A stretch of 64,000 nt of DNA from Cyanophora paradoxa (GCA_004431415.1 QPMI01000544.1:1-64000); one strand, 5' to 3'. Numbered from the stretch's first letter, positions 40,394 through 53,664 are shown. Numbers and translations are program-made. The notes: generated from the sequence alone by a model not told the origin.

Positions 40394-43300
40394 TTAACGC
40401 ACCATGGCCGCCTCGGATGCATGAAGCAGGCTAGCGCTCTCCTCGGTCGCGATCGGCACTGGCGACGGCCTGCCCGCCGCCGGTTCCGGTACCGGTGTGG
40501 CGCTCCGCGAGCGCGGTAGATCGTGGTGAGGAGACAAATCGACGGACGCTGTCTCCAAGTTCGGGTCCAGATGGGTTGGAGGGGGTCGCGCCGGCGCCGC
40601 GGCCGGCAGAACGACGGGTGCGGTCTTGGGGAGCAGAAGGTCGTAGTGTGCACGCTTCTCACCGTACCACAGAAGCTGAGCGTACCGTGATCAGGCGACG
40701 CGCTTTGATGTGTGCCGAAATGCGACACGCCGGATCAGAAAGCGCACGTGGATCGATCGAGGAGGGGCGATGCTCGAGGTGGGAGTGCTGGGCTGGCCCT
40801 GTTCACGATCATGGTCTGGGTGTCTATGCAAACCGAAAGTAAGGCAGGGCGGATGCGATGGGGGCTTGCAGCGCCCTATGCGCTCTTTGCGGATTTGATC
40901 GGGCGCGTGCACGGCATTTAATTATCTCGACAAAGACGCACTCTCGTATGGTGAGGTACAACTTTTCTCCCCTGGCTTTGTGCAGAGTGTGCACGACAAT
41001 GCGAGAGTCAAGAAGGCTTGAAGCGACCTGCATTTCCGCATCTCCGCCTGCGCAAAGGGAGCTTTAGCTGCGGGCAACGCCGCATTCCGGCATCCTTTGG
41101 TTGCACATGGCTGGCGTGGAGAACACGTATTGTAATCTAGGAATCTACTTTCGCATGTGCGCCGTACCCCACGAGAACTCGTTCTTCAACATGAAATCAA
41201 CGTATTCTTGAGTGCTGTTGAACCTGATGTCGCCACCCTCCCGGAGCTTGAGTTCCCACAGATTGCCCCCAACCAGCTGGTTCTGATTCACAAAAACAAA
41301 CCGCGGAAGTCAGGTACCGGTTTAAATTGGCGTTATACGTGGTCATCGCAAAGGTGCCCGCGGCCTCTTTCGCCACCCATGCACGAGCGCATGCGCGCAC
41401 CTGTGCGTCGAATCGCTCCTGCTGGGAGCTGATTTCGCAAAGGATCGCCTTGCGCAGCTCGCGGTGATCCTGGAATCTGCACGGCGCGCCACACACGTGC
41501 TTGTAGCCTTCGAACATCTGCGAGGATGTTGATTAAACGTAGGAAGGTGGGAGAGCAACGGTAGCCCTTCTAACGCAAAACATTAATTCCGTTTTTGCGG
41601 CCGCGATTGGGTGGATCACGAATTATATATAATATGAATAAATAAATAAGTGTCAACACTGATCTTGAAAAGGCTGTCGGGCTAGATCATCGACGCACCG
41701 CGCGAAACATACACGTGCCGTCTGCCAGGACTTTCTTCACATCGTACTGCTCTGCCTTTTCGAGCTTCGCGGACTTTGAATCAACGCTCAAAGTTGCATG
41801 CGCAACCACACCGGCGCCTTCCGGAGTCGCAGCGCGGTGAGGATCCCGATCTACATCGCCTCCCTAAGTGGCAAACGTGAGCTTCGCGATCGGTCTCTGG
41901 ATTGGATGTAGCTAGTTCCGGATCCGCCGGGCTGGTAATGAGGCTGGAATTCTAAGGAGCTCGCTCGCATTTGCGCACCAATATCGTTGACGAAGGCCGC
42001 TCGGTGTCGGAGGAATTCGAAGGTGTCGGCCGTATGCTTGAGACTGGCGTGACTCGGACGGCCGCACGGTCGATATCATCCGCACCAAAGTCGGCCAACC
42101 CCGGGCGCTGATCCTGATAGCAAACATCAAAAAGATAGAGGGGTAGGCCCGCATGCTTCACTTCATTCGACGTGTCAACGCCGTGAAATCTAGAATCTAG
42201 ATTCCTTGATGTGCGTCGAAATCGGGGGAGGTATATTAATTTAATATCATGATGCACGCACCAGTGAGCTACCCTTCGTGCCGCAGCTGCCGTACGCGTC
42301 GACGTCACCGATTGCGACTATCTCAGGCGCAAGTTTAGATTCGTCGTCGACGTCGTCGAGCTCCCGTGGTGCCACCAGCGGCTGCCAATCCTGGTGATAT
42401 TCGCTCACGTCTGGCCAAAGCGTCCGCTGCTTGCTCCTGTGTTGTGCGATGATGTTATTCAGACCAGCGACCATGTGCCTGAGCCTAATGGGGACAGGCT
42501 CGCGTCTGAGATCATCCTGAAGATAACGGTTGCAATTGCGCTGAACTCGGAGCTTCTCTTCGAATTCACGTCGCGCTCGGATGTCAGCATAGTTGTACAC
42601 GTTTAACGTGATTGTTCGCGGACTCAGGATGAGACGGGGATCGTGCTTCCTCTGTGCCTCCATCTGCATTTCGAACCAGCGCCACGCCTTTGCATCAAGA
42701 AGAAGTTTCTGTTTTGGAGAGCACTTGTTCGTGCGCTCGGTCCAAGCTACATAAAGCTTCACAGCCTCCTCGCCTGTGACTCGCTCCAGCTCAAATCTGC
42801 ATGAAGCCACGTAAGCAATCGCCAGCTTTGAGCGCGAGGCGACGCGAAGAAGCGCAATTATGTAGATGTTTTGCTGCCATAGCTAAACGAAGTCGATTAA
42901 TATTGAGGACGCACTGCTGGAACCGTTCGGACAGAGCTGCGTCGAATTCGGCCGCGTGATTTGTTGTTATGATAATCATTAACCCTTTCTGCTCCCGCCT
43001 GTACAATTCCTCCCCGCCGTCTTGTCCCCCCATGACAAGTTGCTTGAGCTATGGAATCGGTAATCAGCAGGTTGGAGATGAGAAATTGACATTGGATGCA
43101 TAGCCAGTCCATGCCGGGCTGGGGGATGGTTGGCCCGGCGGACAGGGATGCGAACCGTTGCAGAGAGCCCCGAATTTTGATTCGCTCCGTACACACCTTC
43201 GCCCTCGCTGTGCATGCACACGCATCAAAGGTGCGATCGTCCATCGCGTGCGCAAACAAAATTGAGCTCTTATATTAATGACTTTTCTAGTGAAATGCAC

Positions 43301-44682
43301 GCAATGGTTCGAATTCCTTGAATCTCGCGATCGCATTTACGTGCTGCCCCATGGACTGTGTCCCTGCAATTTGCACGTGGCAAGTGCGCACTCGAGGAGG
43401 ACGAAGCATGGCTTGCAAGCCTTCCCCACAACCACAAGACCAGAAGTGATCTGATTGTCCACAGAGTGCTGCGGATGAATCGCGAGGTTGAGCCCAAAGA
43501 ATGATATATACATACATATACTTGGAATTTGCGCATTTGAGGATAAAATATATATTTATCGATCTTTTTATACGTATCCACAGAACCGCACGTGCATACT
43601 CATGGCGATTAAACAACCACAAAACGACTCACGTATTCATCCTGCAGACCGGAGAGTGGCACGTTGATGAACAAAGCTTGCGGGCACTTGCGCTTCAAGT
43701 CCAGGAGCGCTCGCATTGCGAGCAGCGTCTTTCCGCATCCCTGTACGGTTAAAAAAAGTCATTCTGGTCCGAAGCGCGAAACATCAGGTTCAACAGATCA
43801 GGATCGTAAATCTATTTATATCTAAACGCTCAATTCCGGGGTTGGCTGTACATGTTCGGTAGAGATACCCCAAGACCCGTAAGAATTTCTGTGACTATGT
43901 ATCTATACATTCACGTCAAAAAGACGACCGCTATGTGTATATAGCTATCGCTGGTTCTGTAATGATATACGCCAGTTCGATATAAAAAAAGAAGGGAAGA
44001 CGTGGGCGCGCACCCCTGGGCCCACAAGAAGAACGCCGCCATGCGGCTGTTCCTCGTCAGGAGAGAGCATGCGCCTGACGAACTCTTTCACAAAATCTCT
44101 GGCATCGGCCATGGACTCCCCGGCTGAAGGAAAGTGCGGAATCAGAGTTTGAGCAATTGGATCATTCAGTGTTCGGGTGCAAAAGCTTTAATTTGCACGC
44201 GTCTGAATCATTCTCAGATGTTCCGGACCTAGTCCTGCATAAGGATCCGTCGCATCCTCCATGGCCACGACCGACTCCTCACCACCGGCCACGTTGTTCT
44301 GCAATCTTCTTGCCAGGCTCTCTCCGGCCTCGGCCCAGGAAACGATCTTGCCATAAACCTCCTTCCGCCGATCGCCGCTGACGCTGCCCTTGAGACCTCG
44401 CATAATATTTGCGGCTCGTTCTGCGGGGGAGCCTGCAGCGGGCTCCTTGACTTTGGCGAGTTTTTGGACGTCCTCCCACTTTTTGCACAGGCCTTGGACG
44501 AGCTCGACGTTTTCGGCAGCGTTCTTGGCCTTCGACTTCTTGGGCCGTGGTGGTGGCGGGGGCGGCCGGCCGGAACCCCCGCCGCCAGCAGAGCCCCCAG
44601 CTGTCGCCGCGGGCGCCGGCGCCGGCCCCGGCCCTGACTCGGTGTCGACGTCGTCGTCGCCGCGGAAGGACCACGGCCACAT
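40394..44682 (-). CDS. AAA+ ATPase joined to an OTU-type cysteine protease, about 13 exons
   Basis: Exons: 44682-44199, 44123-44014, 43740-43633, 43468-43341, 43207-about 43155, 43048-42915, 42796-42262, about 42201-41979, 41863-41699, 41517-41168, 41047-40942, 40675-40394. Phases agree at most joins. The ATPase has GPG|GCGKT (Walker A split by an intron), a weak Walker B (CFVLLE) and MIIITTNHAAEFDAALSERF (sensor 1 and arginine finger). The C-terminal part has LADGTCMFRA (catalytic Asp/Cys), RELRKAILCEISSQQERF, EYVDFMLKNEFSWG|GDAEMQ and YGEKRAHYDLLLP (catalytic His): the complete OTU order. OTU enzymes remove ubiquitin. One base must be dropped in a T run near 41305 to join the OTU helices. 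The junctions near 43155, 42250 and 40942/40675 are the least certain. Two adjacent genes remain possible, but no stop or start separates the halves. Confidence 0.7.
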
Positions 44683-45476
44683 TGCGCGAAACTGCGCAGG
44701 CCCGTCGTCGCCTCTGCGCAATTGTTAACGCGTGCGAAATAAGCGCGCGGCGTCGACGCCGGAAATTCACTCGCGATCGGCGGCGTGCACGTGCCGTCAC
44801 GCGCGAGAGGCAATCCAATTCGCCGATCCGGGGAGTTCTAGATCTGGAGGCTAGATAGGTAGTTCCGCTAGCATGGACGAAAAATACATTCTAGGCTCAC
44901 ACGTGGCTCTTTTGCGCTCTCAAGGGCAGAGCGGGAGACCTCAAAGCTAGCTAGCTGTAGAGCGCGGGGGGTGCCGGGCATACCTTGGTGCGCTCATCCC
45001 CATTGAGCTGAGATGGTTTTTCCATCGTTTGACGATACTTTTGAGCTTTTCGCATTTGCTCGCGATTTTCACGGCGGCGCGAATGCTTTCATGATACCGC
45101 AGAGTTTTTCTGGACTTGAGGGTGCTCGACGGCTCGCTTCTGCGCAGCAAAGAAAAGCGCCACGTGCACCCGATAGTAAGATCACTTTCGAATATTAATC
45201 AGATCGAAAAATACCTTGCGATCAGAACTATATCGTAAGTACTAGTATATATATTCGAAATCGCATTTAATTTGTGAATATGATCGAATCTTAAACAAAT
45301 AAGAGCAATCATTGTGTACATATCTAATATGCGTATTCGTTTATTAGATATGGTGCGCATTTGTGTTAGAGATCATTGAGAAGCTCTAGAGCATTAATAA
45401 GCGCGATGGCGGCATGAATTCGAGGTTATATCATCTCCAGAGCATGCATGAGCCTGTACATGTACATGTGCTGCAG
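44683..45476. other. Intergenic, AT-rich
   Basis: Short ORFs only; AATATTAAT and ATTAGATATG tracts near 45190-45350. No gene supported. Confidence 0.4.
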
Positions 45477-46498
45477 CTAGGACGACCAGACGGCGCACTG
45501 CAGCACGGACCTCGCAGAAGCGTCGACGTCGGCGCTTTCGATGCCGTTGGCCGCCCAGCAGCGAACGACGTCGTCAACCACCCTGATATCCCGCTCTCTC
45601 GCCTGCTGATCGCCGAGGGTAGGATCGTCGCGGCGCTCCAGGTCTGCCTTCAGAGTGCCCGAGACGACGCTTCTCACGATCTTCGCTTTTGTCTTCGTGG
45701 GGATGAGATTGTATTCTGTAAACAGCAAATCAGAGAGCTTCTGCAGCCTTGCATCCGGCTTGTTCACGGTCTCCTTCATCATGTGCTGCGCGACACCGGT
45801 CGGAAAACGCGCCCGCAAATTAAAACACAGAACGTGGTTCGTTTGCTCACCAAGAGAACGCCCGCAGGGTCGTACACATCGGCGACAGTGGCGTCGCGAC
45901 AGTTATCGGCCGGCGCGATACACTCCGTCAGGTCCATGCTCTCGTCAAGAGGCACCAGATCTCCCCACGTGTCTACCTCCCCGTGACCCAGAGCGCCCTG
46001 CGAGAGCATCCGCGCGAGCGCAGCGCAGTTTCCTTCACCAGTCTCGCGCATCGATGGAGCTGGATCGATCTTTGTCGCGTCCTGAAGGATGTAGGTCGCC
46101 CCCGAAACGAAGCAGACGCGCGGGTTGGGATGGCAGAAGATTCTGTGCAACAGCCCGTCATCGTCTGGCCGCACGCGCCACGGGTAGTAGCTCTCGCTGG
46201 AGCTCGCGCTTGTGGGAATCGCGTTCAGAAGCACGACGTTCTTTGGGTCGACGGCGAGGACGCGATTCGTTCGCTGCAACTTTTCGTTGATGGTTTCCAT
46301 CAAGTCCTCCACCCCAAAGACCCGTGCGCGCTTGTCTACGATGGACGCGCTCCGCAACGATGCTGGCGCCGACGACGACACACTTGAAATCACACATGCT
46401 GCGCCACAACGCCGCTGCCGGTATTTCTCACAGAGCTCCGTGATATCGAGAGGAAATTGAGGCCACGTGCTGCTCTCCGAACGGGGACACGGTTCCAT
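45477..46498 (-). CDS. Spliced unrecognised protein, 318 residues
   Basis: Exon 1 46498-45851 (ATG at 46498, MEPCPRSESSTWPQFPLDIT) and exon 2 45785-45477. The 65-nt intron has a GTGAGC donor and a TCGCGCAG acceptor, phase 0, joining DVYDPAGVLL to HMMKETVNKPDARL. Exon 1 contains RARVFGVEDLMETINEKLQR and ESYYPWRVRPDDDGLLHRIF; exon 2 is helical (KLSDLLFTEYNLIPTKTK). The frame stays open upstream of 46498 to about 46620, so another exon may precede. No domain recognised. Confidence 0.6.
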
Positions 46499-46709
46499 TG
46501 CCGCGCTGCTGACGATGATGGTAATCTTGACGCGATCGGAATTGGCTCTCCTCACCTCCTCGGCCTGCACGGACGTCTTGGTGTCAGATTGATCTAGGCT
46601 CGCGTATACGTACCGGGAATTCAAAGCACTCTATTGAACTATAGCTAGCTGCAATGGAACGCTATTGTGGGCGTCGTTTGCGTGCCAGGAGCGTCGCATG
46701 CGCGGCCAT

Positions 46710-49700
46710 TCAAGCAATAGATACAACGTGAAGCACCGACATAGACGTGACAGACGCCAGCTGGTTGTTGTCCTGGAGGGCGGCGAAAAGGACCCGGTCC
46801 TGCAAGAGTCGCGTGCGCGGGCCGCAGATGTCCAAAGGTTGATCACGAGGGGTGCACGAGCAGCCGCGACCGCGTTTCACGACGGGCAGGGGAACGGCAT
46901 GGCGCAGTGCCTTTGCGGTGAGCCGGTAGTAGTGGCGTTTGGGCCCGGTCGTCGAGCTCGAGAGGTAGCAGCTGCACCGATCCAGGAATCGATCTGTTAC
47001 CGAGTCGTCTGGATCAGGAACGGTGGGCGACGGTCGATTTCCGGATGCTCCGCTGGCAATCTTATTTACACAGCTGGGCAGAACTTACCCGCGGGGTGTT
47101 GGCCGTTACAATCTGGGCCCCCTGCAGCCTCGACCTCGTCGTCGGCTGATTTCTCCGACCCCTCTGGCTCACTGCCTTCGTCATCGCCGCCGCTGCTGGC
47201 GCTGGAGCTCTCATCATCGCTTCCGCTCCCTCTGCCGCCGTCGCCACCGCCACTGCCACCGCCGCCGCCGCCGCCGCCGCCGCCTTGAGCAGCTGCTGGC
47301 GCCGGTCCAGATCCGCTCGAGTCGCCCGCGCCGGCCACGGCTGGACGCTTAGAAGGTCGCTCCGCCTTGCTCTCCGGGCGCGCGCCGGCCGCGCCGCCTC
47401 CGCCGGCGCCAGGTGCTGCGCGCAGAAAGGCCAACGCGGGATGTCACGCATTAGCATTCGTGCGGTCGCACAGACGCAAGCTTGAAGAGGCCGATCGCGA
47501 GACGAGCGGCCCGAAATGCCATGGCCAATGGCAATGCAAATTCGATCGGATTCTATAGCTAGACGCGCGCACCTCGCGGATCGGCTCCTGGTGCCGGAGC
47601 CGGCTCGCCGCGCGCAACGCCCGCGGCAGATTCGTCAGAGGTGGACTTGCGCTTTGCTCGAATGGGGCCGACCGCCACTGGGACCCTCTTGATCTTTTTG
47701 TCGGAGGGCTTTCTCCCCGCGACTCCGGAGCTCTTCCCCCCGTGGCCGGCTGCGGCTGCGGCTCCATCTCCAGAGTCCGGATTGTCTCCGTCGGCACCGC
47801 GCTTCCGCGACATCACCCCCGGCCGGGAGCCCTGGGGAGTTGACGATGCATCTGCGTGTGCATTTGAATTTGTAAGTCCGTTGTGCGCGCTGCGAGATAT
47901 AGAATTATAACGATGTCGAGTGCGTGCGAGACGATGAATCACGTGCAAGGAAGATGTCCATAGTGGCAGGTCAGCTAGATCATCATTATTAAGCCACTGG
48001 GCGCTCTTGCGCAAGGACGAACCTTGCGCGATGCCGGGTGCAGGCGTGCTGGCGGCGGGGGTGCCGGGGCCCGGACCAACGTTTCCGGCGTTCAAAGCCG
48101 CTTTGCGCTGCTCTAGCCGAGCAGTGCGTTCCGCCAACTCCACTTCAGCCTTGTCCAGCTTGTACATCAGCTCTTGGATCTCGAGATCCTCGTTTGACGC
48201 GCCCCTGCGAGATCGGCGTGTTCAAGTTCGAGTACAAACGTCGCATCCTGCGGGAAACAGGCGCTGCGCATGCCATGATGCGCCCTGCGATTGGGGTCCC
48301 AGGAAACGCACTCCTTTGCTCTTGCCTTCTGCAGATCCCTCTTCAGCTTGATCGTCTTGCCCCAAACTCTGGACCGCTGATCCGCGAGCTTTCGTAGCTG
48401 TTCGTCGGCAACCCCATGTACAAGAAGCCTGCGACACCTCGCATCAGTGATTTCGATCGGTCGCGAGGTCTCGCCCCCCAAGCGGCTGCACAAACCAGGA
48501 CTCCTTGCAGCCGTAGCGGGTGCGGACCAACTCGACACGCTTGGCCGCGATGTCGACACCCGCCTCCCGCATCTCCTCGCAAAAGATGTTGACGATGTCG
48601 CGCTGCGCAAGCTCGTCCGTCTTCCATTCGTAGACCAGCGCCCGCTCCAGATCGCGGGATCCAAAATCCATCTTGATTTTGAAAACCACGGCCTCTGCAG
48701 CTGGGCATGCATATGCGCACGCAAGCGATTCAGCGCGCGCAACAGTGCCGATCATGGGCGCGCAGAGCACGGATCGAAATCGGACCGTCAAAGTCCAAGT
48801 CGCTTGTGTCGCTGGGCGGGCAAATGCAGCAGCAGGGCTTCGGAGGCCGATCGTGTTCGCGTGCTGCGCATGCACACGGGGTATCCGAGAAATATCAGCA
48901 ACTGAAATCGAGGGGGCCAGATTGCGCGCCAGAACACGTGGCGGAAAATATGTGGGCGTACGTAAACTTTGCTCGTCGGTTTCGCCGTCATCGTCGCAGG
49001 GGATGGAGAGGCGGAAGCCGCTTGGCATGAGGATGTCCTGCGCCTCGCGCAGCGACGAGCACCATTCGGCTTCCAGCCCCTTTGGCACGGCGTATTCGAA
49101 TCCATCCAGGTCGTGAATCGGGAGCGCGTCGGCAGCGGGGACGACAGGCACGCCTCCGCGTTCACGCGTAGCTGACGTGCGCAAAGACACGAAACCGTTA
49201 GAGAAGGCCGGACGATCAGCGAACTCTGCCGGCCGGACTGAATTAAGATCTATATTGCATTGTTCCGGGTCGAACCTGGGTCGGTTTCCGCATAGAAGGT
49301 GCGTGCGCGGGCCTGCAACTCGCAAAGCAAGCGCAAAGCAATGTCCTTTCCCATCGATACGAGGCCGCAGTGGGCGAGGTCGTGGGACAGCATGCGATCG
49401 CCAGGCTCGATGATGAGGAGGTCCCGCTCGCCACCTGCCACGGCGGCCACTTCGCCGTGGCACGCTATCACGGGGACATCGCTCGCGGCACGGCGGAGCA
49501 GGCCTTCCAGGCGCGGCACGACCAGATCGGAAAGCTGTAAAAGGAGCTTGAGCGCGGGGCTGTCCCCCTCGCGATCGCCCGCCTCGGACGGCTGCCGCCC
49601 GTGTGGAGACGACGTCGAAGTCGACTTGGGCGGCTTCAATTTCGCCTCGTACAGCTCCCTCGAAGCATCTGCTCATGCGGAACGTTACCCATGCCACGGC

Positions 49701-50880
49701 GCAAGGAGGCGCTAGAAGTTTAATTTAAAGGTGATCATGATCATGAGCGCGGGACGCGAGTGCAATTAAATGTGATGGATGGACGACTGTGTGAAAGCTT
49801 GCGATTGCATATGCATGAAACACTTCAACCGCAGTCTGAGATCCCGTTAAACGCACCTAGCAATATGAGCAGCTCGCGAATCGGGCGGCGATGGGAGCCG
49901 CCTGCATCGCTGATGGCTGCGACGTCCACTTTGCCCTTGCCGAATTCAGGTCTGAGGCGGTTGATTCGGGTAGCAGACTTGGCTAGAAATGCCTCGAAAC
50001 GGTCCTCCAGCGATGGGAGACAATACACGGGTGATCCGAGGGTACCGCGTTCGCCAACTCCAGCCGGCGAATCGATGACGGTCTTCTTGAATTCAACGAA
50101 GAGCTCCAGTGCAGTCTTGAGGGCCTGCTTGCGCATGCAATAGGACGCGTCGGCTTCGACGTCCTCGGGCTGATTTGAGACCGGCCGCGGGTCAACATCC
50201 ATTTGAGGAGCTGCGGTCGTCGCTGCAGAGGCCGGCGACGACGCCGACGGCGTTGTCGACAGAGGCTGTTGCACAAATGGCGGTGCCCCTGCCAATGTTG
50301 AGCCCGGAGCTGTCGGCCCCGCGCCTTCTGCGCCGGCAGCCTCCTCCTTTGATGTCACATCGACATCGAACGTGGCCGCGGTAGAGGACGATACCGAGCC
50401 CGCCGCGGCCTCGGCCCCCACGTCCGGCCGCGGCACCAGGGGATCAATATCGGTCGATGGCAACCCGACGAGTTCGCCAAAGTTGTGGAGGCGCCCAGCG
50501 ACGGAATACGTGAAGCGAATGTCGTGCTTGCGGGCCATGTCCTCCTCGGCGCTCTCCCAGGCGCCTTGAGAGAGCTTCGCCTTTAAAGGTGCCAGTATCT
50601 GCACGCGGGCCCACATGGCCAAGCAGCCCCGCCGATTCAGGTAGGTCTGCGTCGAGAGATTGTCTCCGCCTACGCTTCCGCACCCCCATACGTCGCGAAT
50701 TTCATTGCCCCCTGCGAATGAAGGCGAATCGAATTCAGCGCGGAAGTGGTATCGTTTGCGAGCCGTCGATGGCATCGCATTTGAAAGCAATGGGATCCGG
50801 ACGTATTTGCGTAAGCAATTCCGAAGTTCATCCAATTCTACCCCAAAATCCGTCGCCCCTGAAGCAATCGTGCGACGCAT
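46710..50880 (-). CDS. Multi-exon gene related to its upstream neighbour; central domain plus coiled coil
   Basis: Exons 50880-49857, 49668-49276, 49237-48968, 48700-48496, 48428-48312, 48204-48023, 47851-47573, 47415-47089 and a last exon ending at 46710. All eight first exons join in frame with GTGCGY, GTTYGY or GTAAGT donors. A segment WARVQILAPLKAKLSQGAWE and ARKHDIRFTYSVAG matches the neighbour (52.0-52.5 kb). Further parts include LKLLLQLSDLVVPRLEGLL, FKIKMDFGSRDLERALVYEW, a coiled coil (SNEDLEIQELMYKLDKAEVE) and a basic nuclear-type tail (SDKKIKR, AKRKSTSDES) with acidic Gly-rich end. The final junction (around 47050) is ambiguous. About 1,050 residues; function unknown. Confidence 0.6.
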
Positions 50881-51042
50881 GCGCACCTGGACCGGGGCCC
50901 TCGTCGTTTCCGCCGACACTGAAATCCACCCGCGCGCTTCCACCCGCTTTCGAATTCGAGATCTACGCGACAGTAATCAGGTGCACTCGTACGCGCGAGC
51001 CATCATTGATTCTTCCATGGAGAGGGCTCTTTATAGCTAGCG

Positions 51043-53664
51043 CTAGCTTCGGCGCACGCTTGCGTCGGCGATGCCCTCGGCTCCCATCTTCGTGGCCTGC
51101 ATAAAGCCGTGGAAAGCCACCAGCGCCATGCTGAGCGCGGGCTCGATCTCCCCACGTGCTCCAAGCTCCGCTGCCATCACGGCGTCGGCATCGGTGATTT
51201 CGCAGTCCGAGTCATTGATGCGGGCGCGCTCGAGCTTCTCTCGGAGGAAGGTCTCGAGTCGCAACTTGGCAGCCAGCCGAGCCTGCCGTTCGATCCGCTC
51301 CCCGGCCTCGAAAGTGCTTGCAGCGGGGTCGATGTCGATCTCCAGCACCCCGGGCCGATGGCGAGGTGCCGCCTTTGAGCCCGAGCTCGAGGAGAGCTGC
51401 AGCTGGAGGTGCGGGGATACATGTGGGTGGCGCGGCATCGATATCAGCCGAGTACGCGCGGAGCGGTATCTGATGCATGAGGGCGCGCGCACCGACTTTG
51501 GATCGCCCCCGCGATCGCTCAAGGGTAGAGATGGGGTAGCGCGACCACTGTCGACGTTGGTGGCGGCTCCAAGTCCGCGGTCCGCGGCCGGCGCTGGCGG
51601 CGCGGCGGATCGCGAGTGCGGACCCAAGCCCGGGGCCGGCTGCAGCTGCGGCCCGCGGTCGCCCGCCACCGCAGAGTCGCCCTGGCCGGGGCACAACGCG
51701 GCGTCGTGCACCGCGTCCGAGGCGAGATACTCCTTGAAAAGAGAGGGCAAGGGCGACGTTGCCGGCTGCATCGATACACTTGCAGCTTGCAACTGGGCCG
51801 CCGATCCCCCGCCCTCCTCTGAATCTTTCAAGACGATCGCGATCTTGAACGAGCCGGAGGGAGTGCAGGAGCTCGCCACAGCCTTTGCGACTGCCGGCGG
51901 GGGCGGGGGCGATGGCGGCAGCGGCGGCAGCGGGTCTGTCGGTAGTTGAATTAATTAATTGTGAGATGCAAATGCAGTGATGAGCGTTTGTATACGTATG
52001 TGCCGCGAAAATGAGAATGTATATATTGTGTACGTAGGCGCACCGATTTTGAGGATGGGCTTTGCAGCTTTGGCCTCCGAGGACGTCGACAGCAGAGAAT
52101 CGAGCCAAAACGGGGAGAGATCGGGATCCTTGACATCTGGAGCGACGAGACTGCCGAGGGTGGGGCCCTCTTTGTGGACGCTCGTGAACCGGAGATCGTG
52201 CTTCGCGCCCATCAGCTCCTCCACCTCTGCCCAGGAAGGTCCGAGAGCTTCCTTCAACGGGGCAAGGATTTGGGCGCGGGCACAGAAGACATCTTTGACC
52301 CCAACCATGAGGTCAGGAGACAAGGCCAGCAGACTCTCCAGCAGGCTCCGATTCTTCTTCTTCTCGAGCTCGTCCTTTGCAACCGGTAGGGCTTGACCTG
52401 GATCTGGCACGCTCGCGGAGTGGCAGTAAGCAAAAGCGAAGGCCGAGCGGTGGCGCCGCAGCCACCCGCGGTCAATGTCTAAAATTCCAAGCAGGCGCCT
52501 GTACATGTATACGTAGAGCAGCGCATGCGCAGGCCTAGGTCGCGGCAAAATAGAATCGGTTTGCCGACGCACCTGCCTCTTTCGCACCGCTTGTACTCTC
52601 GACGAGGCAGATGTCGAGAGACACGGAAGACTGTTCGCCGCATGCCGAAGCCGGCTTGCCATCGTCCCCCTCGAGCTCCCCGCCGGCCTTGCTGACATTG
52701 CACTGGCTACGATGGACGGCTTTCCCGGCTTCAAACCAGCAGAAGACGAACCCCAGCGCCATGCCCAGCTCTCGGGGGATCTCTCCACGTGCCGCGCACT
52801 CGACGGCCACTTGGGCCTCCTCCGCGGTGAGCGTGTACCTCCCGTTGCGGGCGAGCTTGAGCTTCTCCTCCAGTGCCTTTTCCAGCATACGCCTGCTCCG
52901 GTCGACGAGTTCCCCGACACTCGATGTGGGTGAGAGCTCCAGGGCGGGCTCCTTGTCCTTTGCGGGCGGGGACGCGGGGAGTGCGCTAGCGCTAGCGCTT
53001 GGCGGTTGCACGTCGGAGACGAGGTCCGCAAATGACATTCCGTGGGGGAGGTGAAGATTGCCCAACCGCACATGATTGGTGCAGGCGCAGCACTGGATCT
53101 CCGTGTCGGCGGTCAATTGGCCTCCGCTCTGCACGCACGCAAAAGCATGTTAATTGCTTGCCAGTACTAGCCCTCTGCTTGTCTGGAACGAGAGGCGTGG
53201 CGTCGACGTCGACGTTTTGCATTCTAGAAACACAAAGGTAGATATCGATGGCACGCCGCCCGCGGCCGGCTCTAGATATGCAGCAAGCGCTGGATGTCCA
53301 TTTAGCGAGCAGGTGGATTGTATATATGAGCGCACCGTGCGTTTGTTCTTCGCCGATTGTACGAGCTCGCGACAATGCTCCAAGCAAACGATGTGGGCTT
53401 GACCATGACATAGCACGTGAAGGATGACATAGTCCTCGGCCTTTTGACCGACCATGTCTCGGGATTGATCAGTGCACAGGGCGCAAGCCGTGATCTTGTC
53501 GTCGTCGACTCCGGAGAGGTACGTCGCCCGAATGCGAGCGGAGATCAGCTCGTCATGGGAAGGGGGCTCCTTCAGAGGGGCGAGCGGGAGGAAACGCTCC
53601 AGATCGAAATCGACGGCGTCTTCTTGCGCAAGTTGAACCGGAGGGCGGCTCTCGCGGACGGTGC
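51043..53664 (-). CDS. RING-like zinc-finger protein, multi-exon, paralogue of the downstream gene
   Basis: Exons 53664-53336, 53128-52573, 52478-52044 and 51890-51043 join in frame (phases 0, 1, 1). The first exon has CALC, then CHGQAHIVCLEHC. The next supplies CCAC, giving a RING-like cysteine/histidine pattern split by an intron. Then come LTAEEAQVAVECAARGEIP and CARAQILAPLKEALGPSWAE with AKHDLRFTSVHKEGPTL, paralogous to the downstream gene. The last exon repeats the motif seen in exon 2 (EITDADAVMAAELGARGEIE against TAEEAQVAVECAARGEIP), an internal duplication. A 5' exon probably lies near 53792-53715 (TEESKFAFLFPNSNPQCYRL), but the phase does not close. The RING-like element suggests a ubiquitin ligase. 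Confidence 0.55.

Noticed and set aside
41197-41517. The ATG at 41517 as a start codon of a separate small gene
   Set aside because: It directly follows a CTCGCAG acceptor and continues, in phase, the OTU motif of the preceding exon.
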